A DNA stretch of 64,000 nt, taken from positions 1 to 64,000 of the forward strand of contig JAIPMN010002206.1 in NCBI GenBank assembly GCA_020650975.1. The letters run 5' to 3'. Each line of letters starts with the position of its first letter. The first letter of the stretch is position 1. The stretch is from Apostichopus californicus. Lineage: Eukaryota > Echinodermata > Holothuroidea > Aspidochirotida > Stichopodidae. Under the pieces are notes generated by a model. The model ran no database searches. It saw only the letters and a program-made list of their open reading frames with translations, and had not been told where the DNA came from. The position numbers and the translations under genes are program-made. Positions 48,010 through 57,999 of this stretch are shown here, one piece after another.

Positions 48010-49623
48010 TATTATCAAAATATTATGAAAATTAAATACATATCATCCCATATTTCCCATGGCCCCCTCCATGTTTTCCTTGACCCCCTGATTGACCCAA
48101 GGGTTGTAGCCTCCTGGCCCTCATCTCATCAGGCCACAGAGTTGTAAATTAATCTTCTGTTTAGGATGATTGATGTGTAACACATTTTCTCCATTCATTT
48201 TCAAACAATTTCATTAACATTGACAATGATGACTGATTAAATTAACAAACAAAAAAAAAGATTTTTTATAGTGGTAGGATTGAGTGTTTATTCAAGTCTA
48301 TGTGATGGTGAGAAATTTAACATGTTATGTACAGCCATGTTACATTGCACAATGATTTTGGACTCCCCTCAATATCTTTGTCTACACAATCTGCAAGTGA
48401 GGCAGTCAACGGAATATTCCAGTGACAGATAATAGTCACATGCATGAGAAATGTACTCCAAACTATTACAACGGCATCTCAATATCTTATCCCCTTACTC
48501 AAGAGACGGTTGATTGAATGAAACCTACTCTCGCTGGCTAAACCTTTGATTCTGACCAGAAGTGGATCACATCAGCTTTCTTGTGATGTCCGAGAATAAC
48601 TTCATCAAGAAACAGAGTAATATTCTCAGCTGAATTGTTGTGATGACACCATTTGTTTTACTGTTGCCAGACATGTTCACAAAAGTACCACCAAATTTGG
48701 AAAAAAATCATATCTTCCCAAAATACTCTGCTATGAGGATGTGGTTTTGAAGTTGGTCAGAATTTACCAGAAAGAAATAGCTTTATAAATGTGAAGGTCT
48801 TGAGTTGAAAATGCTCCAGGCAATTACAAAATTTCCTTAACATCATACATACATTAAAGATTACTGTATAATTCCTGTAAATGGGTGAAATTATTCATCA
48901 AAAGTGCCTCAAATACAAATAAATATTTCCTTCTTCCACTGTACCAAATTTCGTTATTTTGGCTGAGGCCGTTTAGAATAAAAGTTGCTACTGTAAAAGG
49001 GGTTACGATTTTAGTTTGGAACAAAGTAACTATTGTATTTATCAGTGCAGCTACATATGTATAACACAGTAAACCAAAGTTAAGAAACTTGCAACATTAC
49101 CGTATGCCGCAAGACTGCAGTATTTTGCTCTTCACAGCCTATTGCTCCGCAGGCTGGCATTTATTTATCTGACTAGATCCTGGCATTTAATAGTAGAATT
49201 ATTACATTTCTTGCAAACTTCTCTTACAAAACTGATCAAGTCTGTTTCCATTTCAAACAATTCTGCATTCAACAAAATTAAATATTTAATTGCATCTAGA
49301 CCTCACAAGCCCAGGTTTTCGCTTGGCATCTCATATCTTTATGCAAAGTTATTGAAAAAAAAAAATGTCTGATGATATTTTTAGAGGGAAATAAGGTCCT
49401 AAAAAACCTATGAATTATAATATATGGGAGAATAAACAAGGTATTTGGGATAAAATCTTATTGTCCATTGTCAAGCACCACTGTTATCTCCTCAACATCT
49501 TCTTCTTCTCTTTGGTGGAGTGAACAAATGATTTCATTAACTTCACTTGCTCTTCTTTGCATCTCATACGTGTCAACCAAACAAGCAGTGCACCTCACCA
49601 ACCGTTTGTCCCATAAAGCAGCT
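48010..49623. other. Intergenic region / possible MRPS24 3' UTR
   Basis: No exon or known element is recognised. Part of it next to 49624 should be the MRPS24 3' UTR, but no close AATAAA was found on the minus strand. The nearest, at about 49163, would give a UTR of some 460 nt. Confidence 0.4.
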
Positions 49624-51708
49624 TCATATCCACTTATAAATTGGTCTTTCATCCACAATTTGGACTTCCATTTTCACAGGACACTTGAACCAATGTGAAA
49701 GAAGTTCTTCGGTATATCCTATCAAGAAATAAAACTTTTGCGGTGCTAATCTTCTCAGCATTAATGATACCAGAAATATTTGGTTACCTCTTCTCTTAAT
49801 TATCAAGTCTGTGGCTAAACATTGGTGGAAGGTCCCTTCGATAAATTTACGTAGAAAGAAATCTTCTAGTGCCCTCTCGGCAGCTCCTTCCTCATCTTTC
49901 AGATTTCCTGCAACGAAAAAGAAAGAGATAAAGAAAGTAGCAAAAAGTACTAAACTAAACAAAATAACTATGAGACAATTTTAAGAGCATGAACTGAAGA
50001 AAAGTTTTGTATATTTTCATGACCATCACAATATCTATTCTAAATATTGCACTTTGTTTTTACATTCTGGAAAAAAAAGAGAAAAGGGGCAATTTCATAT
50101 TTCTTATTTGAATAAAGTAATGAGAAGAAGCTAATTAGCGAGACATTTGCACAATATCACTATAGAAGACAACAGAGTACCCTATTATGAAAGTTATGAG
50201 GTGAATGTGCTGGATCTCAAATGTTTTTTTATTTTTTAGGGGCGGGGGCGGGGGGGGGGGTGTTCCATTGTTTTTCCCCTTCAAGAATATGTGCAAGTTA
50301 GACATGTCTTTGAGATTAAAAACTCAATCATCGACTCTTCAATAGCTTTCCAGTGCACTGGATATTCTCTGTGTTCAAGAAAAAAAAATACAGAAGAGGT
50401 CAATGATGCTGATTGAATTTCTACAAAAATTACTTCGAACTTAGAACTTGTCTCTCTGAGTTTTCGATGAAACCATGTTTTAATAATGAAAACACTCCAA
50501 AGCAGTTGAAAAGCTCTGGTTAGTTTTACTTCCATCAAACCACTCATTATGTGGATATTTGCAGCACATTGTTAGGAACAACAGTAGGATCTTTCATGCA
50601 GAGATGAAACATGTGTTACAACTTACAAGTAAGAATTTGAATTGATTTCTTCTGTCTCATTCATTTAACTTTCAACAACCGCAATAGAAGATCCCCAAAA
50701 GTAACAAGTATACTTAAATACAAAGTATTGACAGAGAGGTGTGCAAAAACATTCCCATTTCATCTCAATAGCACATAATATATATATAAATACTAAAGAT
50801 ATTAAAAAAAAAATATTAAAGTGCTGTTATCATGAAATAAAACATGCTCAAGAGCACTGTACAAAAGAACCAATACCTGGAATATAAAATTACCAAACTT
50901 AAAGAAAACCTAAAAGTAACAACAACAGCAATAAAAGTAAAAAAATGATATAAGACAGGGTTATAAACCACAATAAAGAACATAAAAATATAAATATACA
51001 TAAAAATGGGCACAGCAATGTGAATAAAACAACGAATAAGATTAACAAGCACACACAAGTCGTTAGCACCTTGGGATGACCAAGAATTACCAACTACTGT
51101 ATACTGCTTAAAAGCTTCCATATGATTCAAATGAGAGACAAACCACAGGCAACTGATGTATTACACCTTCAAATTATTATCAAGCATACGACTACAATTA
51201 TCACCAAAATCCTCCACCTCTCTACATCCTTGATTAATTCGCTGAAACTGGGAAAGATTGTAAGCAAAGTTATTCAACCTCACTGGTATTTTGGGTTCAG
51301 CCATATTTCTGTCCTTAGAATAGCAATGTACAATCAATGTTTACTCTTATTATATTGTGTACATATCTTTCACTTTCTTTTGTACAGCGCGGCGAGACTT
51401 TATTGTAAGTTGCGCTATATAAGAACTGTTTATTTTTATTATTATTAATCCGAGCCATGCATTGTTCTGGTGATAAACAGAAACCTGCAGATCTATTAAT
51501 TATTTTTATTACCTGTATGATGCGAGTTCCAGTTTTTCTTTACACCAATAGTGAAAGGAAAGTTAGCTTGTTCATATGTGATTGGTTTTTCTCCTTTACT
51601 GATTTTAACTCTGCCTGCCTTGACCTTCTGTAGTGGAACGGATGTATGCAGGGTCTGAATACAAGCTGACTGGCTCAGAATTCTTGTAGCCAAGAGGGTG
51701 CTTTGCAT
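49624..51708 (-). CDS. MRPS24: Mitochondrial small ribosomal subunit protein uS3m (MRPS24)
   Basis: MRPS24 is the animal mitoribosomal uS3 protein, at the mRNA entry side of the 28S subunit in the matrix. Two minus-strand exons, 51708-51513 and 49907-49624, join in phase (ACA-G / GA) to give 159 residues ending IYKWI. Landmarks are LHTSVPLQKVKAGRVKISKG, then EKPITYEQANFP (human GDKPVTYEEAHAP), WNSHHTGNLKDEEGAAERA, DFFLRKFIEGTFHQCLA, IIKRRGNQI, RRLAPQKFYFLIGYTEELLS and KCPVKMEVQIV. The ATG at 51708 sits directly after a splice acceptor (TTCTCAG), so a further upstream exon is likely, and a candidate start exon lies at 54219-54193. The N-terminus (MQSTLLATRILSQ) is Arg/Ser-rich and lacks acids, as in mitochondrial presequences. 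Intron 1 would contain two MITEs. Confidence 0.94.
49920..51480. other. MRPS24 last intron
   Basis: This intron holds a G-rich run (50241-50262), an AT-rich tract (50775-50820) and a SINE-tail fragment. Open frames at 50281-50547 and 50816-51130 have no recognisable homology. Confidence 0.5.
51385..51448 (+). mobile_element. Tail fragment of a family-B-like SINE or related retroposon
   Basis: TTGCGCTATATAAGAACTG followed by TTTATTTTTATTATTATT resembles the 3' end of the 42005-42322 SINE (GCGCTGTATAAAT plus ATT repeats). No tRNA-like head is seen. Confidence 0.55.
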
Positions 51709-51836
51709 CTGAGAAGTGAAAAATTCAACACCAACAAAAATAAAGCAATGGTAGTTCACCAACAGGAAGAACCCAAATGTTTCGCTCAAGTCACATTTTC
51801 CACCAGTCGGATTCTTCCACTTATTTTAACTGTAAC

Positions 51837-51883
51837 TATAAAGGTACAATTGATGTGGTAAACACATCAATTGTACCTTTATA
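51837..51883. repeat. Perfect 21-bp inverted repeat with 5-nt loop
   Basis: The arms TATAAAGGTACAATTGATGT plus G (51837-51857) and its exact complement (51863-51883) flank the loop GTAAA. It lies 129 bp upstream of the second MRPS24 coding exon, in the proposed intron. A transcript of either strand would fold into a strong hairpin. Confidence 0.9.
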
Positions 51884-52328
51884 ATAATTGATCCTAACTA
51901 ATAGTTGCAATAAAAGATGTTAAAAACACAACACCTTACTAGTACTGTAATTGTGTAATTAACTATGTTACTAATATCAATGCATTCATTAAAAGAAGAA
52001 ATGGATGTGAAGTGTTACTCTAACAATAATTTGAGGACTAACAACTTTATTCCTGTTCAAACCACCAATAAATCAGAGAAAGATGGGCCTTAATCCAAAT
52101 CTTTTGACAGTCAACGGCACTTCTCATCAATACTTTAAATAGACTGCCAACAAAGTTGATTAGAAATAAATGTGTATTGAGCATATATTATCCATAATTA
52201 GATAATTTGTTAAAAAAAGGAGGAAGAGTTTGCTGTACAATTCTGGTAAAAAAAATTGGGTAAAAAAATATTTCAAGAAAGCACTAAAAAAGTGATGTGT
52301 CCTCCTTTGACCACATAAGTTCTTAGCT

Positions 52329-52974
52329 ATTTTTGTGGTTTTCAGTTATTCTCCGCACACGGTACTTTCCACTGATTACTTTCTGCTGAAACATTTCTTG
52401 TGCGGAAACAACTTTTTTTTCCACTTACATGTACACTCTAGTTTCTTCAATTTTAGGATACCAAATTCAGGATCATGAAAATAACATGAGAAAGTATCAA
52501 AGAAAGTTGATAAGGATGGCTAGACTGAATTCATGTCAGGAAAGTTAAGGTGCTTATAATTTACTGGAGGCATGGTTGTATGTAATTAGGGATTATGTAA
52601 AGAAGTACAAGTCGGTCGGCGTAAAAAGGCAAGAATAAAATATAAAGAATACAACAGGTTAATGCGAAAATATCACAAAAAATACTTCCTAAAGGATGAA
52701 ACTTAGCGAGACCAAATTGGTACGGCAGCTCACCCTTTTCACCTTCACCCCATATCGAAAACTACAACCAGATAAGGTGGCGCTGTTTAACTAAAATTAA
52801 TTATCACCGCCACTTTTTGTGTACTAAATCATCATTTCGATTCCGAACCTAAGCTATCCTAATATTTAACAATTTACAAATTTGAAAAATATTGACAAAT
52901 TTGGTGTGTGGAAAGCACCATTTTGTGTCAGCCGAAAGTACCATGTGCGGAGAATAAGGGTACCCATTTTTGTG
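52329..52974. mobile_element. 628-bp MITE with 9-bp target duplication (MRPS24 intron)
   Basis: The element 52338-52965 is flanked by ATTTTTGTG (52329-52337, 52966-52974). Inverted ends share TTATTCTCCGCACACGGTAC on the left with one mismatch to the right, continuing into CTTTC. The motif GAAAGTACCAT/GAAAGCACCAT is repeated in the right arm and TGTGCGGA again in the left arm. There is no open frame. A 9-bp duplication and G-starting ends suggest a MULE-type non-autonomous element. Confidence 0.88.
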
Positions 52975-53188
52975 AAGGTTATTCTGCCTAAAGATAGCTT
53001 AACATAACTACAAGTTAGGGTACATAGGTAACAATTTGCCTTCAAAAAGTTGTTATAATTTTACATTCATTTTAAGCACAGCACACTAAGTTACAATTCC
53101 TATCAGTAACAGTGCAGCTACATATACACTTATTTTACACACTGGACAAACTTTGGGAACAAACGAAATAACAGTAGCCCATAGACCT

Positions 53189-53788
53189 AGCCTAACGGGT
53201 TCCAGTGCCATTCCGCCATAGGTTTTGATCCTTTTGCAACATTTGGTGGAAAGGTTCGAAACCTATGGCGGAAAGGTACATTTTAGGAATGGATTTTACA
53301 CAGGAAAGTATCGGTGAAACTTTTTATGATTCGGGTGGAAGGATCTCACATCTTCAAATGTGACTGTTCCCTGGATAGACAAGATTGGGGAATAGATCTG
53401 TCTTAGTTTAAAGTACATGTTGATTGAATAGTTTTAATTGTAAGATCGTAAGAGTCGTTACACTGTCTTCAAATATATATTAGTTGGTTCAATGTATCAA
53501 ATTAATTTAGGTTGATTGTTTATTAAAAGACCGATTCTGATTGTCGATTTAAATGACCAATTTTGTGGATTTTGCGGCCCTAGGTAATGTGAAGTGAAGC
53601 AATATATATAGTGTATATAGGCCTATAGTGCACCCACAATAATGTCCCCTTTTCTGCCGTACAAGTCCTTTATTCTCATTGGGGTAACATGGCGGAATGG
53701 CACTTTTTCCATGGCAGAGAGAGCACATTTTCTATGGCGGAATGTACCGATGGCGGAATGACACAGCCCCTGTAAGCCCAGCCTAACG
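53189..53788. mobile_element. 582-bp MITE with 9-bp target duplication and repeated CATTCCGCCAT ends
   Basis: The element 53198-53779 is flanked by AGCCTAACG (53189-53197, 53780-53788). The left arm carries TGCCATTCCGCCATAGGT with a second, inverted CTATGGCGGAAAGGTAC. The right arm carries four ATGGCGGAATG-type units. The ends are imperfect outside the repeats (GGTTCCAG and, as reverse complement, GGGCTTACAG). The interior is non-coding. It is MULE-like by duplication length. Confidence 0.88.
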
Positions 53789-54192
53789 TTAGGCCTAAAC
53801 TGTATAATGTACCACAATTGATTGTATGGGTCTAGCATAATTATGTAAGCTTGCAAACCTTGGCAACGCCTGTCCTAAGGCATATATATAAATGGGAACC
53901 TCGTAACTCGAGGTAGAAATTAAACGTTAATAATTCACATTACTGTAAATGCGTTACGTTCACCTAGGACTAACTGTTGGTAACACTAGTATTAGACTCC
54001 ACTGTTACTGTTTGTTAGGCTAGTCTAGGCCTAGGTTAATCAATTTAATCACAAAGCACACTACTGCATGTGGTAAAGGGACTAAACCAGTTTAGGACCA
54101 CTACCATTATAAAATATCACTGCAATAAGTGGTCTTAATTATGTACACAAAATAATATTGAATGTTGCTAAAACAAGAACTTTCATGTTTAC

Positions 54193-54219
54193 ATGATGCA
54201 AACTTCGGAGCGATGCCAT
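54193..54219 (-). CDS. MRPS24: Candidate first coding exon of MRPS24
   Basis: On the minus strand AAAACATGG (good start context) opens MASLRSLHH, followed by a GTAAAC donor in phase 0. Joined to the exon at 51708 it gives 168 residues, close to the 167 of human, and moves LHTS from residue 20 to 29 (28 in human). The added residues are basic/hydroxylated and suit a targeting peptide. The donor is not strong, so the link remains an inference. Confidence 0.42.
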
Positions 54220-54229
54220 GTTTTCGCCT

Positions 54230-54985
54230 GTCGGAAGCTAGCAGCCATTAACAGCAGACGAACGATAACGAAAAGGATATGTTATGACACATCGAAAGCA
54301 GTGTACCACTACAGTGCCAACGGGCAACTTCTTTGGAGCATGCAAGATACCTCAGTCAAAGAATTAAATAATTCGAGTTATGGAGGGGTGGCCGGAATAG
54401 TACCAGAGAAGTGACCTTCATCTATTACGTGGTAACGCGGTAACAATTCTTATTTCTTGACCAAAAATGACCATAAACATTTCAAGTTCGAAATCCCGTA
54501 AATTCGATCGAGATCACAAACAATCATATGGATTTGTTCCTCAAAATGAAATAATTCGAGTTATTCAACAATGATTTTCCCTAGAAACGTAAGGAAACTG
54601 ATGATGACAAAGACCTCTTTAATGTAACTTTCTAAAAATGATACAAGGTTTGCTTCACCTAGTGCTCTTACAAGACTATGACTTCACACCATAGGCCTTG
54701 TTAGAGTAGCAGCTCCCTGGGCCTTGTCTAGAAGTAAAGCAGGCAATTTTGTGGGACGCGACCAAATAGTCAGTGGGTTTATGCAATTTTTTCGACGGGA
54801 AATGTATTTTTGGTTAGTGAGCTTATCGACAGAGCTCGCTTATGTTATTCTCATTAAGTTAATTCCTACTCCAATTGACTTGGCTATCACATGAGCATCT
54901 ATTCTGAGGTATTGGAGTCTGGAGGGTCGTGGCTCAGTCAGCATGAAAGATCCTGGATCGTGGGCTTACAACTTTTGTATGGAAC
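54230..54985. other. Upstream flank of MRPS24
   Basis: The first ~200 bp probably hold the MRPS24 promoter. A plus-strand open frame (54193-54414) overlaps the proposed MRPS24 start exon in antisense and has no recognised homology. Nothing else is seen. Confidence 0.4.
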
Positions 54986-54994
54986 GCCAAAAGG

Positions 54995-55165
54995 ACAACA
55001 GGTGGCGCTATACTACTTTAAACAGGAGATGCTACTACTCTTATTAGGAGGTGCTACTACTCTAAACAGGAGGTGCTACTACTCTAAACAGGAGGCGCTA
55101 CTACTCTAAACAGGAGGTGCTTCTACTCCTAAGTGACGATACTGCTGTAAAAAGGTGGCGCTACT
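54995..55165 (+). repeat. 22-bp minisatellite next to the LINE
   Basis: Units of CTACTCTAAACAGGAGGTGC plus TA repeat about six times, with decay at both edges (GGTGGCGCTA, GAGATGCTAC). The array abuts the LINE remnant. Confidence 0.88.
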
Positions 55166-55174
55166 TCTCTGAAG

Positions 55175-56330
55175 AAGCTATAACATCCGTAGGTTACACT
55201 ATAAATCTATTGATGCTAGATATGAGCAAGGCGTTCGACACAATTCAAAGAGGATCCTTACTTAATGACTCTAGAACAGGTTCTTGAAAACGACGAACTT
55301 CACCTGACATCACTGCTAATCAATAACGTCTCCTACACCGTCAAACTAGAGGGCAAACTCGGACTTCCTTTTAACACTAACATTGATTCACCACAAGGAG
55401 ACAGTGCAACTGCACTATTTTTTATAACTTATCTAGCCAACTCTTTGAAATCAGATGATAATGATATCGATGCAGTTATCCGCTATCTCAGTAAGCTGAT
55501 CATGATTACAGCACAACCACCAACTCTTTTTTCACAGTAGACTAACAATACGCTGATGATATCTCTTGGGCATCAACTGGTCAGCATATACTGCAAGAAA
55601 AACGAGTTTCTGAGAAACTGACAGGAAGGAATCTGAAAATCAATTGCACAAAAACTGAGAATTTTTCAATCACAGGAAAAGGAAATGAAAGTTGGAAGAA
55701 GTGTAAATATGTTGGAAGCTTGCTGGGGACCGAAGAAGATATTAACCGAAGAATTGGTATAACCAACGGTGCTTTCAACACACTGTCAAGTATTTTCAAA
55801 AGCAAAATCATAAGCCGGAACATTAAGCTAGGATTTTCGAGGCTTTATTAAAGAGTATTTTTTGTACAATTGCGAACTGTGGGGCACAACGAAGGATCTT
55901 GATCGCAAAATTGACACTTTTCAAAGGAGACTATACTTCGTAATATTCTCAACATTAGATGAACCAATAACAATTTGTTATCAAACGATGAGCTCTACAA
56001 TGAAACCAACCAAACACATTGGTCATCAATAGTCGCACATAGACGATTGAGATTTTTCGGTAATGTAGCAAGACTCCAGGAGGACGCTCCAGCAAAGGTT
56101 GCTTTAACTTAGAGAAGCATTGAGAGTTGAGACCTACTGCTAAACCAGTAGGAAGGCCCGTGACTACCTTGCTTGGAAAAATAAAGTCGCAATTTAAGGA
56201 CGTTAACATTAACAATTTCGAGGAAGCAATAAACCTTGCGCAAGATCGTGATACGTGGAGGAGGAGGTTAATCACTGAGCATGTCGGATAGACGAGACTC
56301 AACTTACTACTACTACTGCTGGCTATTCAT
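55175..56330 (+). mobile_element. Decayed non-LTR retrotransposon (LINE) reverse transcriptase
   Basis: This is the remnant of a LINE pol gene. Motif A LDMSKAFDTIQRGSLL is at 55215, motif B SPQGDSATALFFITYLA near 55388, and the catalytic motif C YADDISW at 55549. The downstream conserved LINE segment WKKCKYVGSLLGTEEDINRR (about 55693) and a terminal EAINLAQDRDTWRRR-like end (about 56223) follow. These lie in at least three different frames with internal stops, so it is a fossil without function. The 5' part (endonuclease) is absent. The 3' end has a TACTAC tail. A second, shorter copy of its 3' end lies at 29342-29446. Confidence 0.9.
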
Positions 56331-56404
56331 AAAAAGATCTTGTTTGGCGTGCCATGAATTTCGTCAACGTGCACTAAACCTACGGTGGCTTATAGGAAAG
56401 AAAG

Positions 56405-56540
56405 AAATTGAAATATAAAATCAACATATTGAGATAAAAAGTCAAAATTTAGGGATAAAAAGTCAAAATTTAGAGATAAAAAAATCAAAATGTAGAGATG
56501 AAAAGTCAAAATTTTTAGATGAAAAGTCCATTTTTTTTAG
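56405..56540 (+). repeat. ~22-bp AT-rich tandem repeat
   Basis: AGATAAAAAGTCAAAATTT units recur five to six times (with GATGAAAAGTC variants) just after the LINE remnant. Confidence 0.85.
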
Positions 56541-56549
56541 ACTTGGTGA

Positions 56550-57925
56550 CACTTCCCCTCTACTCCCCCAATGTCCTTATTTTGCCGCCGTACTAAACCA
56601 AAAGACTGGGTTCTTGATCTTTCTGACTAGTTTTTGCACTGTGAGCTAATTTATATCTACAGAGATTTATGTATAACTGTGTGACAGATATATAATATAT
56701 ACTATATATTAATAATTATTGGACCTATGTTGAACTTGAGGTAGGTTAAGTCAAAGAAAGCCCAAGAACAGTACATAATGATGTAACATTTTAAAAGGAA
56801 TGGAATCTGGGGTATTATATTTGTTCGTAATATATTGCTTTGACCTTTTTTTGGTGTAGGCCTAGGCCCCTAGTTCACAATCACAGACGTGTGTTGTCAA
56901 ATAAGGATAGGCCTAGTTTGTTTAACGCTAGCCTACTGTGAAAAACAATAACATTGAATTAGGCCTAGGCAGGGTTAAGTTAGTAATAGTATATGGCCAA
57001 GTGAATTCAGTTTTCAAGGCAATTTCACTAGGCCTAGCATAACTCTAGTACTAGGCTAGCCTAGATAAAATATAACTTAGCTAAGTTACAATGGCTAGGC
57101 CTATGTTTTACTTTTGGTAGGCCTCTCTATTAATTAGGCAGTGGTGTTAATTAAGTTAGATAACACATAGCCAGGCCTAAAGGCTAAATTGAACTTAGTC
57201 AACTGAGGCCTAAAAAAGACAATGACTTTGATGACCTTTAATAAGTTACATGGCTTATCGTTCCTTTTCTTTTATTAATGCAAATATAACAGGTACACTA
57301 AGGAGTAAGGAAGGTATAGAAACTTTGGAAACATTTCTGCATTCCTTACATTATTGTACACAAGTAAACATCGGTTGAATTGATAAATAAGCTAACACAA
57401 ACTGTTAAATTAGTTACTGGATATTGATGATTGCGAACTATCTTTGCAAAATTCCATCATTTGTTCTCACTTTTATGAAGAACGGATGGAGAGACTTCTC
57501 CAAGTAACAAGAGGAATAAACACCTGTATGTGGAAATTAGGCAAAAGACTTATGAATTCTGGTATAAGGTAATGCATCAATTGGGAACATTGCCCAAAAT
57601 ATTTGATCTGAGTTTACCTATTTAATAATTGGTGTATTAGGAGCTGCCAAGTGAATCAAGCCACAACTATATGTTTGAAATATAGAAAACTAAGAAACTA
57701 CCTGCCTTGCTTCTAAGGGTGAGCTGCACGATTTTGGCTGAAGTAATTAATTTTAACACCGGTATTAACAGACAAACTGGTTTTCTTACAGTATGTATGC
57801 TTCATACGCAAAATTACTTGGAAGATAGGACGAATGTTAATAATTACCTCAATGTATCAACATAGAGTATATATATATATATACAATGTCTACATATGCT
57901 AATTAAATCATTCTTTTTGTATCAT
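56550..57925. other. Upstream flank of PPM1K, rich in TAGGCCTA
   Basis: No exon is recognised, but the splice acceptor at 57928 implies a non-coding first exon of PPM1K somewhere here. Between 56855 and 57215 AGGCCT occurs at least eight times. An AT dinucleotide tract lies at about 57868-57882. Confidence 0.45.
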
Positions 57926-57999
57926 CAGAACCAAAGTTTTGCATCTGTCATCTTCTGCTGAAAATTGTGCCTTTCCCTTCATTGACAATTAAGTGCAGT

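Noticed and set aside
54193-54414. Plus-strand open frame overlapping the MRPS24 start exon
   Set aside because: Antisense to a plausible start exon and without homology.
57967-57999. Upstream in-frame GTG start for PPM1K
   Set aside because: Animal nuclear genes start at ATG; the first in-frame ATG at 58000 gives a proper mitochondrial targeting peptide.
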